Source: Asterella californica (lineage: Eukaryota > Streptophyta > Marchantiopsida > Marchantiales > Aytoniaceae). Taken from it: DNA of 64,000 nt. A model generated the notes under the pieces. The model did no database searches and was not told the DNA's origin. It was given only the letters and a program-made list of their open reading frames with translations. The stretch lies in the NCBI GenBank assembly GCA_036924285.1, contig JAYKYS010000001.1, positions 28,829,501-28,893,500 of the forward strand, written 5' to 3'. Made by a program: the position numbers and the translations under genes. The first letter of the stretch is position 1, and the number at the start of each line of letters is the position of its first letter. Shown here in pieces: positions 37,727-47,575 of this stretch.

Positions 37727-39227
37727 GATGGAATTTCGTATAGTCCGACGAACTACACAACGATCTAGATTCAAGTGCGACTCCGATCCGGCTCTGACAA
37801 CGGACGCCAACAAAGACCACAGAGCAAATGTTGGACTGCAAAAGAACCCGAAGCTCCTGGTGAACGAGAATGAGCAGCGCACGAGTATAAAAGACGTGTG
37901 TGGAGACGGGAACCACCCGCGGACGAAATACCGATTCTACCCATCTTCAGGTCTCCTTTTCATCCGTGGTCACTGCAGTCCCCTCCGACTGGGCTGACCG
38001 CATGGATATAGACGACTAAACTCTGGCTAAACTCTGGCTCTGGCTTCATTCCGGTTCAGGCAGAAGAACATATCCGGAGTATCATTATTCGAGCCAACTT
38101 GAATAGTAATACTTTATGCATAACGTACCATATACGAACTTGCAACTTCAAAAGTTATCCCCATCAGTAATTATTGACTGATCTTTCTGTTAGATTGTGT
38201 AGTAGATAGCTATGCTACGTGTTAGTATCCTTCGTTCTGCCTTGCTTTCTACTGAAAACAGGGCACAGTAAAGTAACAAGAAAGAAACACGTAAGAAGAA
38301 TAGAAAGGTTAACTTTCCTGAAAGTGACAATCGTGAAATTAATGTTAGTCTATCACACTATTGTGATGTACTGCTTCCCCCTCTTTGAAAACGCTCATAT
38401 GATGGTCCTTGAGCAGAAACCGAATCGCGAACTGTCGGTGTAAAAGGGCCCCAAATAGTTGGGAGTTTTCCCCTCCATAGCCCTGGTTGAGATAGATTAC
38501 GCTGATTGCTCATTTTAGTCCGTTAACATCTTCTCAGTTGAGGAAGGAGTGAAGACAGAAAAGACAATACCTTCAGAAGTTTAGAAAGTCGTATAGAAAG
38601 TCTTGATAAGCGGAGATCGTGAGAATAAGTCACTTATTGACTCATGACCAGAGCAAACTTTGACTTTTCCCCGGGTAGACTCCACCACCCTTATACCCAC
38701 TAAATCGTGATTGGAACTGAGCAGCATGGTTACCAGCAGTTGCGGTTTCAAGCAGTTTGAACTCGATGGATCTGATGCGAGATGTTAAGAGTCTGTGAGT
38801 TAACCTTAGTCGGCAACCAGTTGTACTCGGTCAAGTATCCAGGAAACGCCAGCTGATACCATCGGTGCTGGTTATGGACTGGTTATTAGAAAGCAAATTT
38901 ACTTAATATATATCAACAGTACCGAACTTAGAGGTATCCTAATCTACTAATGTAGCAAAAACTTCCTATCGGCGGCTTATGTTTTCGTCCTGTCTAAGCA
39001 TGACGACCAGGCCTAATTAGAGAAGATTGAAGCGGCTATCTGGTCGTAAGGGAATGGAATTCAAACGTCTCAGCACGAGGATCCTCGGTTTTTCAGCCGA
39101 AAGCCATCCCTTCGCCACGTAGACAGCATATAAAAGAAAATGACTCGACGCAATATGTCAACAAGAATGTTTAAATAACTGTTATGCACTCTTAGCTCGG
39201 TGGGGAGAGTCTACATCTCCGAAGGTG

Positions 39228-39254
39228 GAGGTGCAAGGAGATCACTTGCACCTC
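39228..39254. repeat. 10-bp hairpin
   Basis: GAGGTGCAAG (39228-39237) and CTTGCACCTC (39245-39254) around a 7-nt loop. A second purine/pyrimidine inverted motif (CTCTCATCTT / CAGATGGAG) follows, recalling the paired-hairpin family. Confidence 0.6.
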
Positions 39255-39399
39255 TCTCTCATCTTTCTCAGATGGAGAAACTTTAGTTTGCGGTTGGAAT
39301 TCTGTTCATGAACGACAGAACGAAGTAAAAGCTTTTCTGCATGTTAGGTGTGCTTTTAATAAAAAATTATTAAGTTAAAATTAAATTTGGAAAGTAAAA

Positions 39400-39655
39400 T
39401 ACAAATTCTTATAGTAGTAATTTGATATAAGCTCGTAATTTCTTTTTTGTGTTGATTACGTATCTAGTATGCTGGTAATCTGATATTCTTTCTTACAAAA
39501 ACAATTCTTATGCTAGTAATATGATATTGACTTTTACTCTCTGTGTCGAACACAACATTCTATCGAATGAACTCCATTACAAACAAGTGTTAGGCTAAAA
39601 ACAAACCTGAAAAATTAAAAATTCTTATGCTGGTTATCTGATATTGTCTTAATCG
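39400..39655. repeat. Interspersed short repeats
   Basis: A motif close to TTCTTATGCTGGTAATCTGATATT appears four times (about 39405, 39462, 39505 and 39622) separated by unrelated AT-rich DNA. Confidence 0.55.
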
Positions 39656-40996
39656 AAATATGCAGGTTGCATTGGTTTTAATAAAGAAGACAAGCATTAT
39701 TTCTCCATTTTTTTCCACGGGGAAGCTTTTACAACTGCCTTGTACAAAAAGTCTTTCTTGTGCATTTGTTCGCTTTATGTTATCAAAAATATATAGGTGT
39801 TAGTATTTAGGGTTTAGAGTGTTAAGTATGAAATAATAGACCAAATAATAGATGTTAAAAAGGAGAGAGTAACAATACCAACAAACAAACAAATATTTCG
39901 TACTGTTAGATAGCAATGATTCCACAATTTGTCGATTACCGTTTTGTAATGGAAGAGATTATTCATGGAATGTACATGTTGAGTTTGTAAGTATTCCATG
40001 GTGCACTTTTAGTCTTAGACTATGCAGAGACTTTGTAAAAGAATTTCTTTTCCTTTTCCTCTCAATCATGTGTGTGAACTCGACATGCGTGCAGCGATTC
40101 TGTAAATCTCATCGTAACACGAATTGACATTAAACTCCAGTTGCGGGTATAAAAGCAAAGAAAAGAATAATTCTCTTCTCCTTACAGTGTGCTTTAGGTT
40201 AGAAGAAGATACTGTTTTATACTAAGAAACCATTGAAATTTTATTTTAATATTTTTTAATGAGTACTCAATAGTTAGTAGTGAAAATCAATCCCAAGTGT
40301 AGAGGGTTGAGAAAGCTTAGATACAATTCCTCATTTAACTTAATACAAGCAAACTCTATCAGCAAAAACTATGTTAATGTAACAGTTAAATTTATTTGTT
40401 CGATAACAACACACCAGCATAATGAAGTCCTCTTGGTTACCAGACATATTTATAGGGGCATTTTGGTTTTATAAACCTCAATGTATATATGCAACCAAAA
40501 TGAGGTGATACATGAGAATAATAAGCACTGTACAAAGAAGAAACTAGGAGACCATCATTGGTTTAGAGACTAAATAAGCAAGCGCTACTTGGGCCATAGC
40601 TAAACTGAAGCATCCACATAAACATGATGAATATGTTCACCAAGATAAGTAAAATATTGTATAGACATTTATATTATGCAATCATGTCATATCTTTTCCA
40701 GAGGACATGATAAAAAGCCAAAGTGAACATAATTAAGTGTACATTCTTTTGACATTTAACGGCCTTCATTAAACATAAAACATCCAAAGAATAACTTTTG
40801 CTCATCACATGTGGGATTAACAATATATCACACCTCGAATAATCTAATGCTAAATGATAATAATATTAGCGCGCGTCTAACTTATAATCTTAAGGAAAAA
40901 TCTATCTGTTTCAGGCTACGGACGTGTTCCTCTAGAGACAGAGCATATGCAGCCAAAGTGCACTTCCGGCCGGGGGCCGGATAACGCCAAGCGGCG

Positions 40997-42197
40997 AGTG
41001 CGGCTGGTTCTCGGTTGGTGGGCCGTGCGTAGAGAGGGATTAGATAGGTTTTTCAAAAAAGAGCGGTCGCGCATATTAAGACGTGAAGGCATTAATACGC
41101 GAGCAGGGCGACTTTGCTGTTGTTAGATCATTTTTTGCGAAAAAGGGCGGCCGCGCATAGGGATGGCGTTAAGACGTGTTAAGGCGTTAGGGTATTCTGA
41201 TGTCAGCGGGGCGAGTTCGGTTCACGACGACTTAGGGCATTGATTCTCTCTAAGTTGGCGAGTCTGCGAGTCGGGCGAGTTTGGAGAAGCGGACTTTGGA
41301 CTTGCTGTGCAGATAGTTTCGTGCTTTCGCTCTCATTTTCTCGCTTCTTTGCTCGCATGGATTGGGACTCTTCGGTATAGCTGAAGGACGCCTTGATTCG
41401 TTCTTGTTGTCTTTGTCTTTGTTGCTGACAAACTCGTTCTTGTCGTTTTTCCTGCACGGTGCCTGGAGATCGTGCTACTGTGGTTGCTGCGTGGTTTTTT
41501 TGTGCGTGCTGTCTGGAGTTGCTCCTTGGTCCCGAAGATCATCCGTGGGTCGTTGTTGGTGGAAGTACTTCGATCGGGGATTGGATGGAGGTCGTAAGTG
41601 CGGCTGGTTCTCGGTTGGTGGGCCGCGCGTAGAAAGGGGTTAGATAGGTTTTTCAAAAAAGAGCGGTCGTGCGTATTAAGGCGTGAAGGCATTAATACGC
41701 GAGCAGGGCGACTTTGCTGTTGTTAGATCATTTTTTGCGAAAAAGGGCGGCCGCGCATAGGGATGACGTTAAGACGTGTTAAGGCGTTAAGGTATTCTGA
41801 TGTCAGCGGGGCGAATTTGGTTCATGATGACTTAGGGCATTATTTCTCTCTAAGTTGGCGAGTCTGCGAGTCGGGCGAGTTTGGAGAAGCGGACTTTGGA
41901 CTTGCTGTGCAGATAGTTTCGTGCTTTCGCTCTCATTTTCTCGCTTCTTTGTTCGCATGGATTGGGACTCTTCGGTATGGCTGAAGGACGCCTTGATTCG
42001 TTCTTGTTGTCTTTGTCTTTGTTGCTGACAAACTTGTTCTTGTCATTTTTTCCTGCACGGTGCCTGGAGATCGTGCTGCTGTGGTTGCTGCGTGGTTTTT
42101 TCGTGCGTGCTGTCTGGAGTTGCTCCCTGGTCCCGAAGATCATCCGTGGGTCGTTGTTGGTAGAAGTGCTTCGATCGGGGATTGGATGGAGGCCGTA
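40997..42197 (+). repeat. Two 600-bp tandem direct repeats
   Basis: Copy 1 is 40997-41596 and copy 2 is 41597-42197. Both begin AGTGCGGCTGGTTCTCGGTT and end near GGAGG-CGTA; they differ at roughly 4-5 % of positions plus one single-base indel. Each unit has an internal near-duplicate of about 100 bp around GCGGTCGCGCAT/GCGGCCGCGCAT and AAGACGTG/TTAAGGCGTT, which look like iterated sites. ORFs on the minus strand inside are repeats of each other and not credible genes. The arrangement ahead of the Rep gene suggests a promoter/origin region. Confidence 0.88.
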
Positions 42198-42667
42198 AGT
42201 GTCACGCGGTGGTGCTTTGACCTCGTGCAAGGCAATCGATGACAGGCAATTACTGCATGCCTCAGCAAGGCTGTTCGTTTACATGGCACAGCAGAAACCT
42301 CGGTTCTTGAACATCGTGGTTTCAGTTCTGCGTGCGGTCGCTTCGTTTATATCTTCCGTTCTTGCTCCATGAGCTGCTGTCAGTGTGGTGGACCATTCTC
42401 GCTTCCTGGACATCGTCCTGCATTGTCTTCGCTTGGTTGGTCCATCATTTGGTTTGGCTCGTTTCGCTATGACTTTTTTGCACGGAAGTGCATGCCGATG
42501 AGAACGGGTAAGTTTCCACCGTCAGTATGGAGTACCTTTGATCAGCTTTCGTGCACGCGAGTCCACGACTGCTGTCTTCCTAGGAGATATGTCTGTACCG
42601 CTTTCGACACTGCTCGACTATCAGGTGCGTTTGTGCGTCATGCGTGTTATTTTTCCCATCTTTGCAA

Positions 42668-43285
42668 ATGTTTGAGAGTAGTGACCACTGCGAGACTGTC
42701 CCCGACAGGGAGGAGGCTGTTGATTCCGTCGATAGTGAAGAGCAAGTACAAACTGTCCAGGAAGTGACTGGTGTGATCTCAGATCCAGACTTCGAGTTTC
42801 TGGATCTGAGTGGTGCTAGCCCTCATTTTTCTCTCTTGTCGTCTGAGACTCCAATGATTTCTTTCGGGGAGGAGTTGTTGCAAAAGACTCGTTGTTACAT
42901 TTACTTGCAGCTTGGATTTTCGCAGCAGCTTCCAGAGTTTTTGATTAAGTTCGATTATGTTCTCATAGGTAGAACGTGTTATCCCTGTGAGTTGCATCCT
43001 GTTCCCTTGCAATGGTTGGCTGGACCATTTCGATTTTTCTCATACTCTGTGGATAACTTTTACCTGTATTTGCAGGACAGGCGGTTTCGCATGTTCTCTT
43101 ATTCTGCCTGTTTTGCTCGTGCTGACGGTTCTCTGAGATCTACCGTGCACGCAGTTTATCGAACTCAATCTCATCCTTGTGTTTGTACTCAGGTTGACCT
43201 TGAGAACAGTGTTGTCATTTGTCGGCATTTCCCTCTGCAGCGATGTCTCTCCGTCGAGAGGCAAGGGCTAAGCGTCTCAGCCTAG
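42668..43285 (+). CDS. Unknown ORF upstream of, and overlapping, Rep
   Basis: 205 residues from ATG 42668; the frame is open further upstream to about 42644. It overlaps the Rep ORF by 43 nt in a different frame. The N-terminal ~55 residues are acidic (E-E-A-V-D-S-V-D-S-E-E); the remainder is rich in aromatic residues and cysteines (F-R-F-F-S-Y-S-V-D-N-F-Y). No known family recognised. Possibilities: an accessory protein, a Rep N-terminal domain joined by splicing (a pyrimidine-rich TTTCCCTCTGCAG acceptor-like site ends at 43240), or a chance ORF. Confidence 0.4.
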   Translation: MFESSDHCETVPDREEAVDSVDSEEQVQTVQEVTGVISDPDFEFLDLSGASPHFSLLSSETPMISFGEELLQKTRCYIYLQLGFSQQLPEFLIKFDYVLIGRTCYPCELHPVPLQWLAGPFRFFSYSVDNFYLYLQDRRFRMFSYSACFARADGSLRSTVHAVYRTQSHPCVCTQVDLENSVVICRHFPLQRCLSVERQGLSVSA

Positions 43286-44193
43286 AGGTTTCTGTTACTG
43301 TGTGTACTGGTGCTGACCTTGATCTTCGTTTTTTTCCTGTTGTTTGCGAGTTTTTGAAGAAAGAGTGTGTTTCTGGTATATTTTCCATTGAAAGGGGTGG
43401 GTCGCTGCTTCATCTTCACTTTCAGGGTGTTATCTGTATATATGACAAATCGACCGTGCAGGTGAAGAAGCGCATTTCTCAGGCCTTGGGTTGGGACAGG
43501 GACAAGCCACTAGGAGCAGAGATTTGCGTGAAACAGCTTACCAACAAAGGTATCCATACCTTTGTTGGCATGGTGGGCTACTGTCTAAAGGATGAGAACC
43601 AGGAGCACCACCAGGCTGTAACTAAGAACATAACTGATGCTATGATTGACGACGGCAGAGAATTGTTTATGCTGATGGGGGCCGCGGACACCAAGAATCG
43701 AGTTGAGTTAACCTACTTGAATATCCTGCCCCGAGCTTTACAGTACAACAGGTATAAGAGCCCTAATCCCCTTTCAAATACTTTGCCTCGATGTTTACGA
43801 GCGATGCTGGCATCTGGGAAGTACACAGCATCTCCGCGTTGGCTCACACAGGCAGGTATTCATAAGTGCCGTTCAGATTCGCTGTGGAATTCGTTTATCA
43901 GGCCTGGAGATATTACAGCAAGTGACATTTACAATATTTTCTTCTTTAGAGAGAGTGCTCGCTGCCCTCACTGTTCCCGCAGATACTACAATAGCAAGGA
44001 TGGTGTCGATGAAGAGGCGGACGCAGGAGTGGAGGTTCCACCAGTTCTAGAGCAGCACGACGTGGGGACCGATCCTGAGAGTCCTGGCATTGAGGCGCAC
44101 GCCGATATGTTTACTAGTGTGCAGCTCTCGGAGTACATCCCCCTCACCGAAGCGATGACTCGTAGCACCGGACATGAGAGGGGTATAGCGTAG
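43243..44193 (+). CDS. HUH endonuclease (Y1 Rep), Replitron-like transposase
   Basis: 316 residues from ATG 43243. Motif 2 is L-L-H-L-H-F-Q-G: H57-L-H59 is the HUH metal-binding pair, followed by Q-G as in CRESS-type Reps. Motif 3 is V-G-Y-C-L-K-D: Y113-x-x-K116 is the single catalytic tyrosine and lysine. A possible motif 1 is the strand V-S-V-T-V-C-T-G near residues 17-23. There is no Walker A box or helicase, so it is neither a Helitron RepHel nor a virus Rep with its S3H domain. A C-terminal region has F-I-R-P-G-D-I-T-A-S-D-I-Y and a C-P-H-C pair (241-244). HUH enzymes nick single-stranded DNA and form a tyrosine link. The frame is intact, so recent activity is possible. Confidence 0.75.
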   Translation: MSLRREARAKRLSLEVSVTVCTGADLDLRFFPVVCEFLKKECVSGIFSIERGGSLLHLHFQGVICIYDKSTVQVKKRISQALGWDRDKPLGAEICVKQLTNKGIHTFVGMVGYCLKDENQEHHQAVTKNITDAMIDDGRELFMLMGAADTKNRVELTYLNILPRALQYNRYKSPNPLSNTLPRCLRAMLASGKYTASPRWLTQAGIHKCRSDSLWNSFIRPGDITASDIYNIFFFRESARCPHCSRRYYNSKDGVDEEADAGVEVPPVLEQHDVGTDPESPGIEAHADMFTSVQLSEYIPLTEAMTRSTGHERGIA

Positions 44194-44236
44194 ATTGAAC
44201 AGTGCAGTATAGTATATTACCTTACTTATGTTACCA

Positions 44237-44266
44237 ACACAGCAAACCGTGTAGAGTATGCTGTGT
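44237..44266 (+). terminator. 8-bp hairpin after Rep
   Basis: ACACAGCA (44237-44244) and TGCTGTGT (44259-44266) around a 14-nt loop, 43 nt after the Rep stop. It could be the subterminal hairpin of the element or merely 3' UTR structure. Confidence 0.4.
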
Positions 44267-44300
44267 GTAATACGACTTGTGTACACCGCTTTTTCTCAGA

Positions 44301-44306
44301 AATAAA
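44301..44306 (+). terminator. Poly(A) signal after Rep
   Basis: AATAAA 108 nt downstream of the Rep stop on the same strand. Confidence 0.5.
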
Positions 44307-44340
44307 GTAACGTGGGTCACCGTACCCCTTTAACCCTAAA

Positions 44341-45251
44341 ATCGAAAAGATACATGACGCGTAGAGTCCAGCAAAAAGAGAGTAGTATCATCAAAACGGC
44401 TCGTCAGTGGCCCGTGCGCAAAAATAATTCCCAAACCAAAAAATAAAACGCAAAAGAAGTCCAGAAACGTGGGCACGACTATAATGCAACGAAGTCTTAA
44501 ATTCAAGAAAGCAGAAACACGCCTGCATGTGTTTCCTTTTTCTCTCTCTCATGTTATCATCTTAGATTCCAGGTAAGTATGGCAAAGTTCAAGTAGCATG
44601 TTACCTTGTATATTTCTCATAACAAACTCGGGTAGTCGTGACGGGCACAGACAAAGTTACCTGTCGCTAGTTTCTCAAATTACTCGTGAAGCGGAGTTAC
44701 AGATTTTATGTTTCTTTCGTTAAGTTAACCTTGGACACGCACTGACTTTGTTGTTGGTTAGCAACCCCTCGTACATGTAACTTAGGAAGGTTTCCAAGTT
44801 TTCTCTTTAGGTTATGTCTGGATGGTGTCGTAACTGTAAATGCAATTATCACTTAACACTTACATATTCATTTACTTTTTCTTGACAGATTACTAGATTT
44901 CTGTAAAATACTTACATCTTTTTCAAGAACAGAAAGCGAACAAAAGCTTCCTAAGTTGGTATTGCATGCAAATCCATATCACTTTTTAAGTCTAACGACA
45001 AGGTTTTATGTGTTATGAGAAAGTAATCATGAGAACAGTCTTTTCAAATGTCGTTTCCTCACAGAAAAGGAATAATACCGTGGAGCATAAAGCACGATGA
45101 GTTTCGAAACTAGATGTAGTGAACCAGTTGGAAAGTGGATCACTGCAGTGTAACTAACCTCAAAGTCAATAGAATATGTTTTCTAGAGCTCAGCCAATCT
45201 TACTTATTACTAGAAGAATATAGTTTCCTTCTGGTACCCGTCTTATTCACC
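44341..45251. other. Intergenic, nothing recognised
   Basis: AT-rich DNA to the right of the Rep element, without ORFs or repeats that I can identify. Confidence 0.4.
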
Positions 45252-46653
45252 CGTGCATATTATTATTCACCTCTTCCATCTTTCGAGAGAGGAGGCAAAT
45301 ATGCAAGGGTTTAATTTAGTACCTTTTCTTTTCAACCGGAAGGGTTAGATAGTAAATTAAACTCACTCTGAATTAATGTATAAACATTTTCAGGTTTCTG
45401 GACTTGTACCTTTAGCAGCACATCTGTGTATTCATGCTTTATGGTTTATACCCTAGTCTGCTTATGTTTCCAGACATGGACTAACAGTTAATATTTACAT
45501 AAACTTTTGATTATTTTCATCCACTTGGTATATAATTTCTGTTTAACACCTATATATGTTCTAGAATCATTAAAGAAACAAAAGTTCTCCACATCGAGCA
45601 TGCATATATATGCATGTATCCATGCGTTGAATTTTTATACCTAACTTTTCTTTCCTCACATTGAATCAATGCATGAATGACTACAGCTTCTCGGAGTTTG
45701 TACCTTTTGAAGCGTGACACCTTACTCATGACTTATGGTTTATCTCCTGCTCTCCTCGTGTTTCCAGTGATAAGTTAACATATAATATTTTTATTATTTT
45801 TATCCACTTGGTATATATATTTTTATTTAATATTTATATATTTCCTCGATAACAATAAAGTAGCAAAAGTTCTCAGCAGTTCATACAGCCTCTGTCATGT
45901 CTATCTCACTTCAGTACGTTCAGTTGTCTTTTACAACGCCGTGGATGCTCATCAGTCAATTCTTTTACAACACCGTGGATGCTTATCAGTCAAAGGTCTT
46001 CCCGCATTGTTATCAGCGAAGCTAGCCTAGTACGGTTCAGAATATGTAGGAGTCTGAATATCATCCCGGATTAAATTACAAGGTGAGCAGATTAAGAGTT
46101 ATTCCTGCGTGGGAAATGTTTAAATCAATCTTTACAAATATATTTTTCAAGTCATATGTATGAGAGAATAAATATACATAGAAACGTCCGGAAAGGAAAA
46201 ACGGAGGAACACGACAAGCGGAGGTTTTGGGAGGTAAAACTGAACTGCAGGATAAGACGGGAGGGCACTGTAATGCCGTCTTTGGTGTAACGTCTCCAAT
46301 ATGCATGCTGGATGAACTCTGGAAACGTTTTCTCGCATAATGTTATCGATAATATATATATATATATTAAATAAAATATATATATTAAGTAAATATAAAG
46401 AATTAAAATATTTTATAAGAAATATGTGTTATCCATGCCTGGAAACACAGGGAGAATAGAAGATAATCCATAAGTCTTGACCCGAATGCCGCACTTCAGA
46501 AGGTACAAGTCCGAGAATCTATACTCAATAATACATTAATATACACTGAGGTTAATTTAATACCTAATCTTCCTGTCGGAAGGGGTAGGTATCAAATTAA
46601 ACTCCTGTATATTTACCTCCTCCATCAGAAGATGGAGAAGGTGAATATACATA
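45252..46653. mobile_element. Paired-hairpin element with long inverted ends
   Basis: The left ~330 bp (from TGCATATTATTATTCACCTC) and the right ~320 bp (reverse-complemented) match in order: hairpin B, hairpin A with TTTAATTT-GTACC, GGACTTGTACCTT, CTTATGG-TTAT, TGTTTCCAG-CATGGA. The ends are thus long imperfect inverted repeats carrying two hairpins each. A further left-end copy (about 45600-45870) is nested in tandem. There is no coding capacity, so it is a non-autonomous fold-back element of unknown superfamily. Related ends occur at 26.5 kb and 52.5-53.55 kb. Confidence 0.65.
45927..45994. repeat. Tandem duplication, period 34 bp
   Basis: TCTTTTACAAC-CCGTGGATG followed by CT-ATCAGTCAA occurs twice, with two substitutions. 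Confidence 0.85.
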
Positions 46654-47192
46654 GTGTCAGGGTGATATGAGAGAATGAATACCTGAACTCTCGTCTGAAC
46701 GGAAAAAAAAGCAACCGCATAGGGGCCAAAATTGGAGACATAATTGGCCGAATAGTGTCATGGATTATGAAAATTGTGAGTCAACTTTGTTTCTTTTGAT
46801 CAATATTAAATTAATTTCTACCCATTAATGCTTAGTAATAATTTTAGAAATAGTAAATCATAAATATAAACTAACTTCAAGACAAAAATATAATTTTTCA
46901 TTACAAATACTAAAGGATACATCCACTCCGGGAATGATAAAAATATCTTTATGTAATGCATGAGAAACCATGCTGTACGAAACATAAAACTGCATTTTTA
47001 TCCCGTAAAAAGAAACCTTTTATTGTAAGCTTAATTTATCATCTATCATCGTGCATATATAGTCCCCTCTTGCATCCGCATATGGAAGACTGGTATGCGA
47101 GGGTGCTCACTTTTGGAGACTGCTTAGAAAAACTAATCTTCTGTCACCTTGGAACTTGGGAGAGATTGATCACTAAGAGCTAAGCTTCTCTT
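46654..47192. other. AT-rich; weak repeat
   Basis: 46.69-46.95 kb resembles 26.88-27.4 kb in phrases (ATTGGAGACA-TAATTGGC, GGAATGAT-AAA), so the repeat family may extend past hairpin B. A 48-bp imperfect duplication (CACTAAGAGCTAAGCTTC) lies at 47150-47235. Confidence 0.4.
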
Positions 47193-47546
47193 ATGTTGGA
47201 ATTCGTGAGAGCTTGTTCACTAAGAGCTAAGCTTCGAGTTGTCACAATAATTCAGATGAAGAAAGTGCAAGAACGTCAAAAGAAGTACTATGACAAGCGT
47301 CTCGGTAAGAGAGAGCTGAAGCCGTTCAATGAAGAAGATATGTTAATTCTTTTTTATGCCATTAGGTATAAAAGAATTAAGATGTAGTTTCTTCTATGTT
47401 ATTTTGATCATTTTATTGTTGAGAAGGTGTAGAGCAACGTTATCTACGACTCAAAAGAGCTTGGATGATGGAAGTTCGACTGTGTGAATCATGACAAGCT
47501 CAAGCTCTTCATCAAAGGAAGATCATTGTTCACTCCGAGGACTTGA
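47193..47546 (+). pseudogene. Ty3/gypsy integrase C-terminal relic
   Basis: One continuous frame with three internal stops. It reads Q-K-K-Y-Y-D-K-R-L, then R-E-L-K-P-F-N-E-E-D-M, then F-L-L-C-Y-F-D-H-F-I-V-E-K-V, then V-N-H-D-K-L-K-L-F-I-K-G, the characteristic order at the end of Ty3 integrase. The rest of pol is gone. Confidence 0.75.
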
Positions 47547-47575
47547 GTGAACATTGAAACATCTAAGGGGGTAAA

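Larger units (their letters stand above)
37727..40960. other. MDH upstream and AT-rich intergenic DNA
   Basis: The first ~300 bp are the MDH leader and promoter region (no clear minus-strand TATA). ORFs 38219-38443, 39814-39999 and 40280-40474 have no recognisable features. From about 39.3 kb the sequence is strongly AT-rich until the abrupt GC increase at about 40.96 kb. Confidence 0.4.
40965..44340 (+). mobile_element. Candidate Replitron (HUH Rep transposon)
   Basis: A block of about 3.4 kb distinctly richer in G+C than both flanks. It contains two 600-bp tandem direct repeats, an upstream ORF, a HUH endonuclease gene and a poly(A) signal. Replitrons are eukaryotic transposons that encode a single-tyrosine HUH Rep without helicase and are reported as abundant in non-seed plants. 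The gene content here fits that description. Boundaries are set by composition only. I did not find the short terminal direct repeats reported for the group, nor a target duplication. Confidence 0.6.

Noticed and set aside
41333..42230. Two similar 119- and 126-codon minus-strand ORFs
   Set aside because: They are the same reverse frame in the two 600-bp repeats, have no domain and lie opposite to the Rep transcription direction.
42369..42767. 132-codon plus-strand ORF with a C-C-Q-C start
   Set aside because: No recognisable family; overlaps the better-supported upstream ORF and probably lies in the Rep leader.
43243..44193. Rep as a Helitron or an integrated circular ssDNA virus
   Set aside because: Helitron Reps have two catalytic tyrosines and a helicase; virus Reps have a P-loop helicase. 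This ORF has one tyrosine and no Walker A motif, and no capsid gene is nearby.
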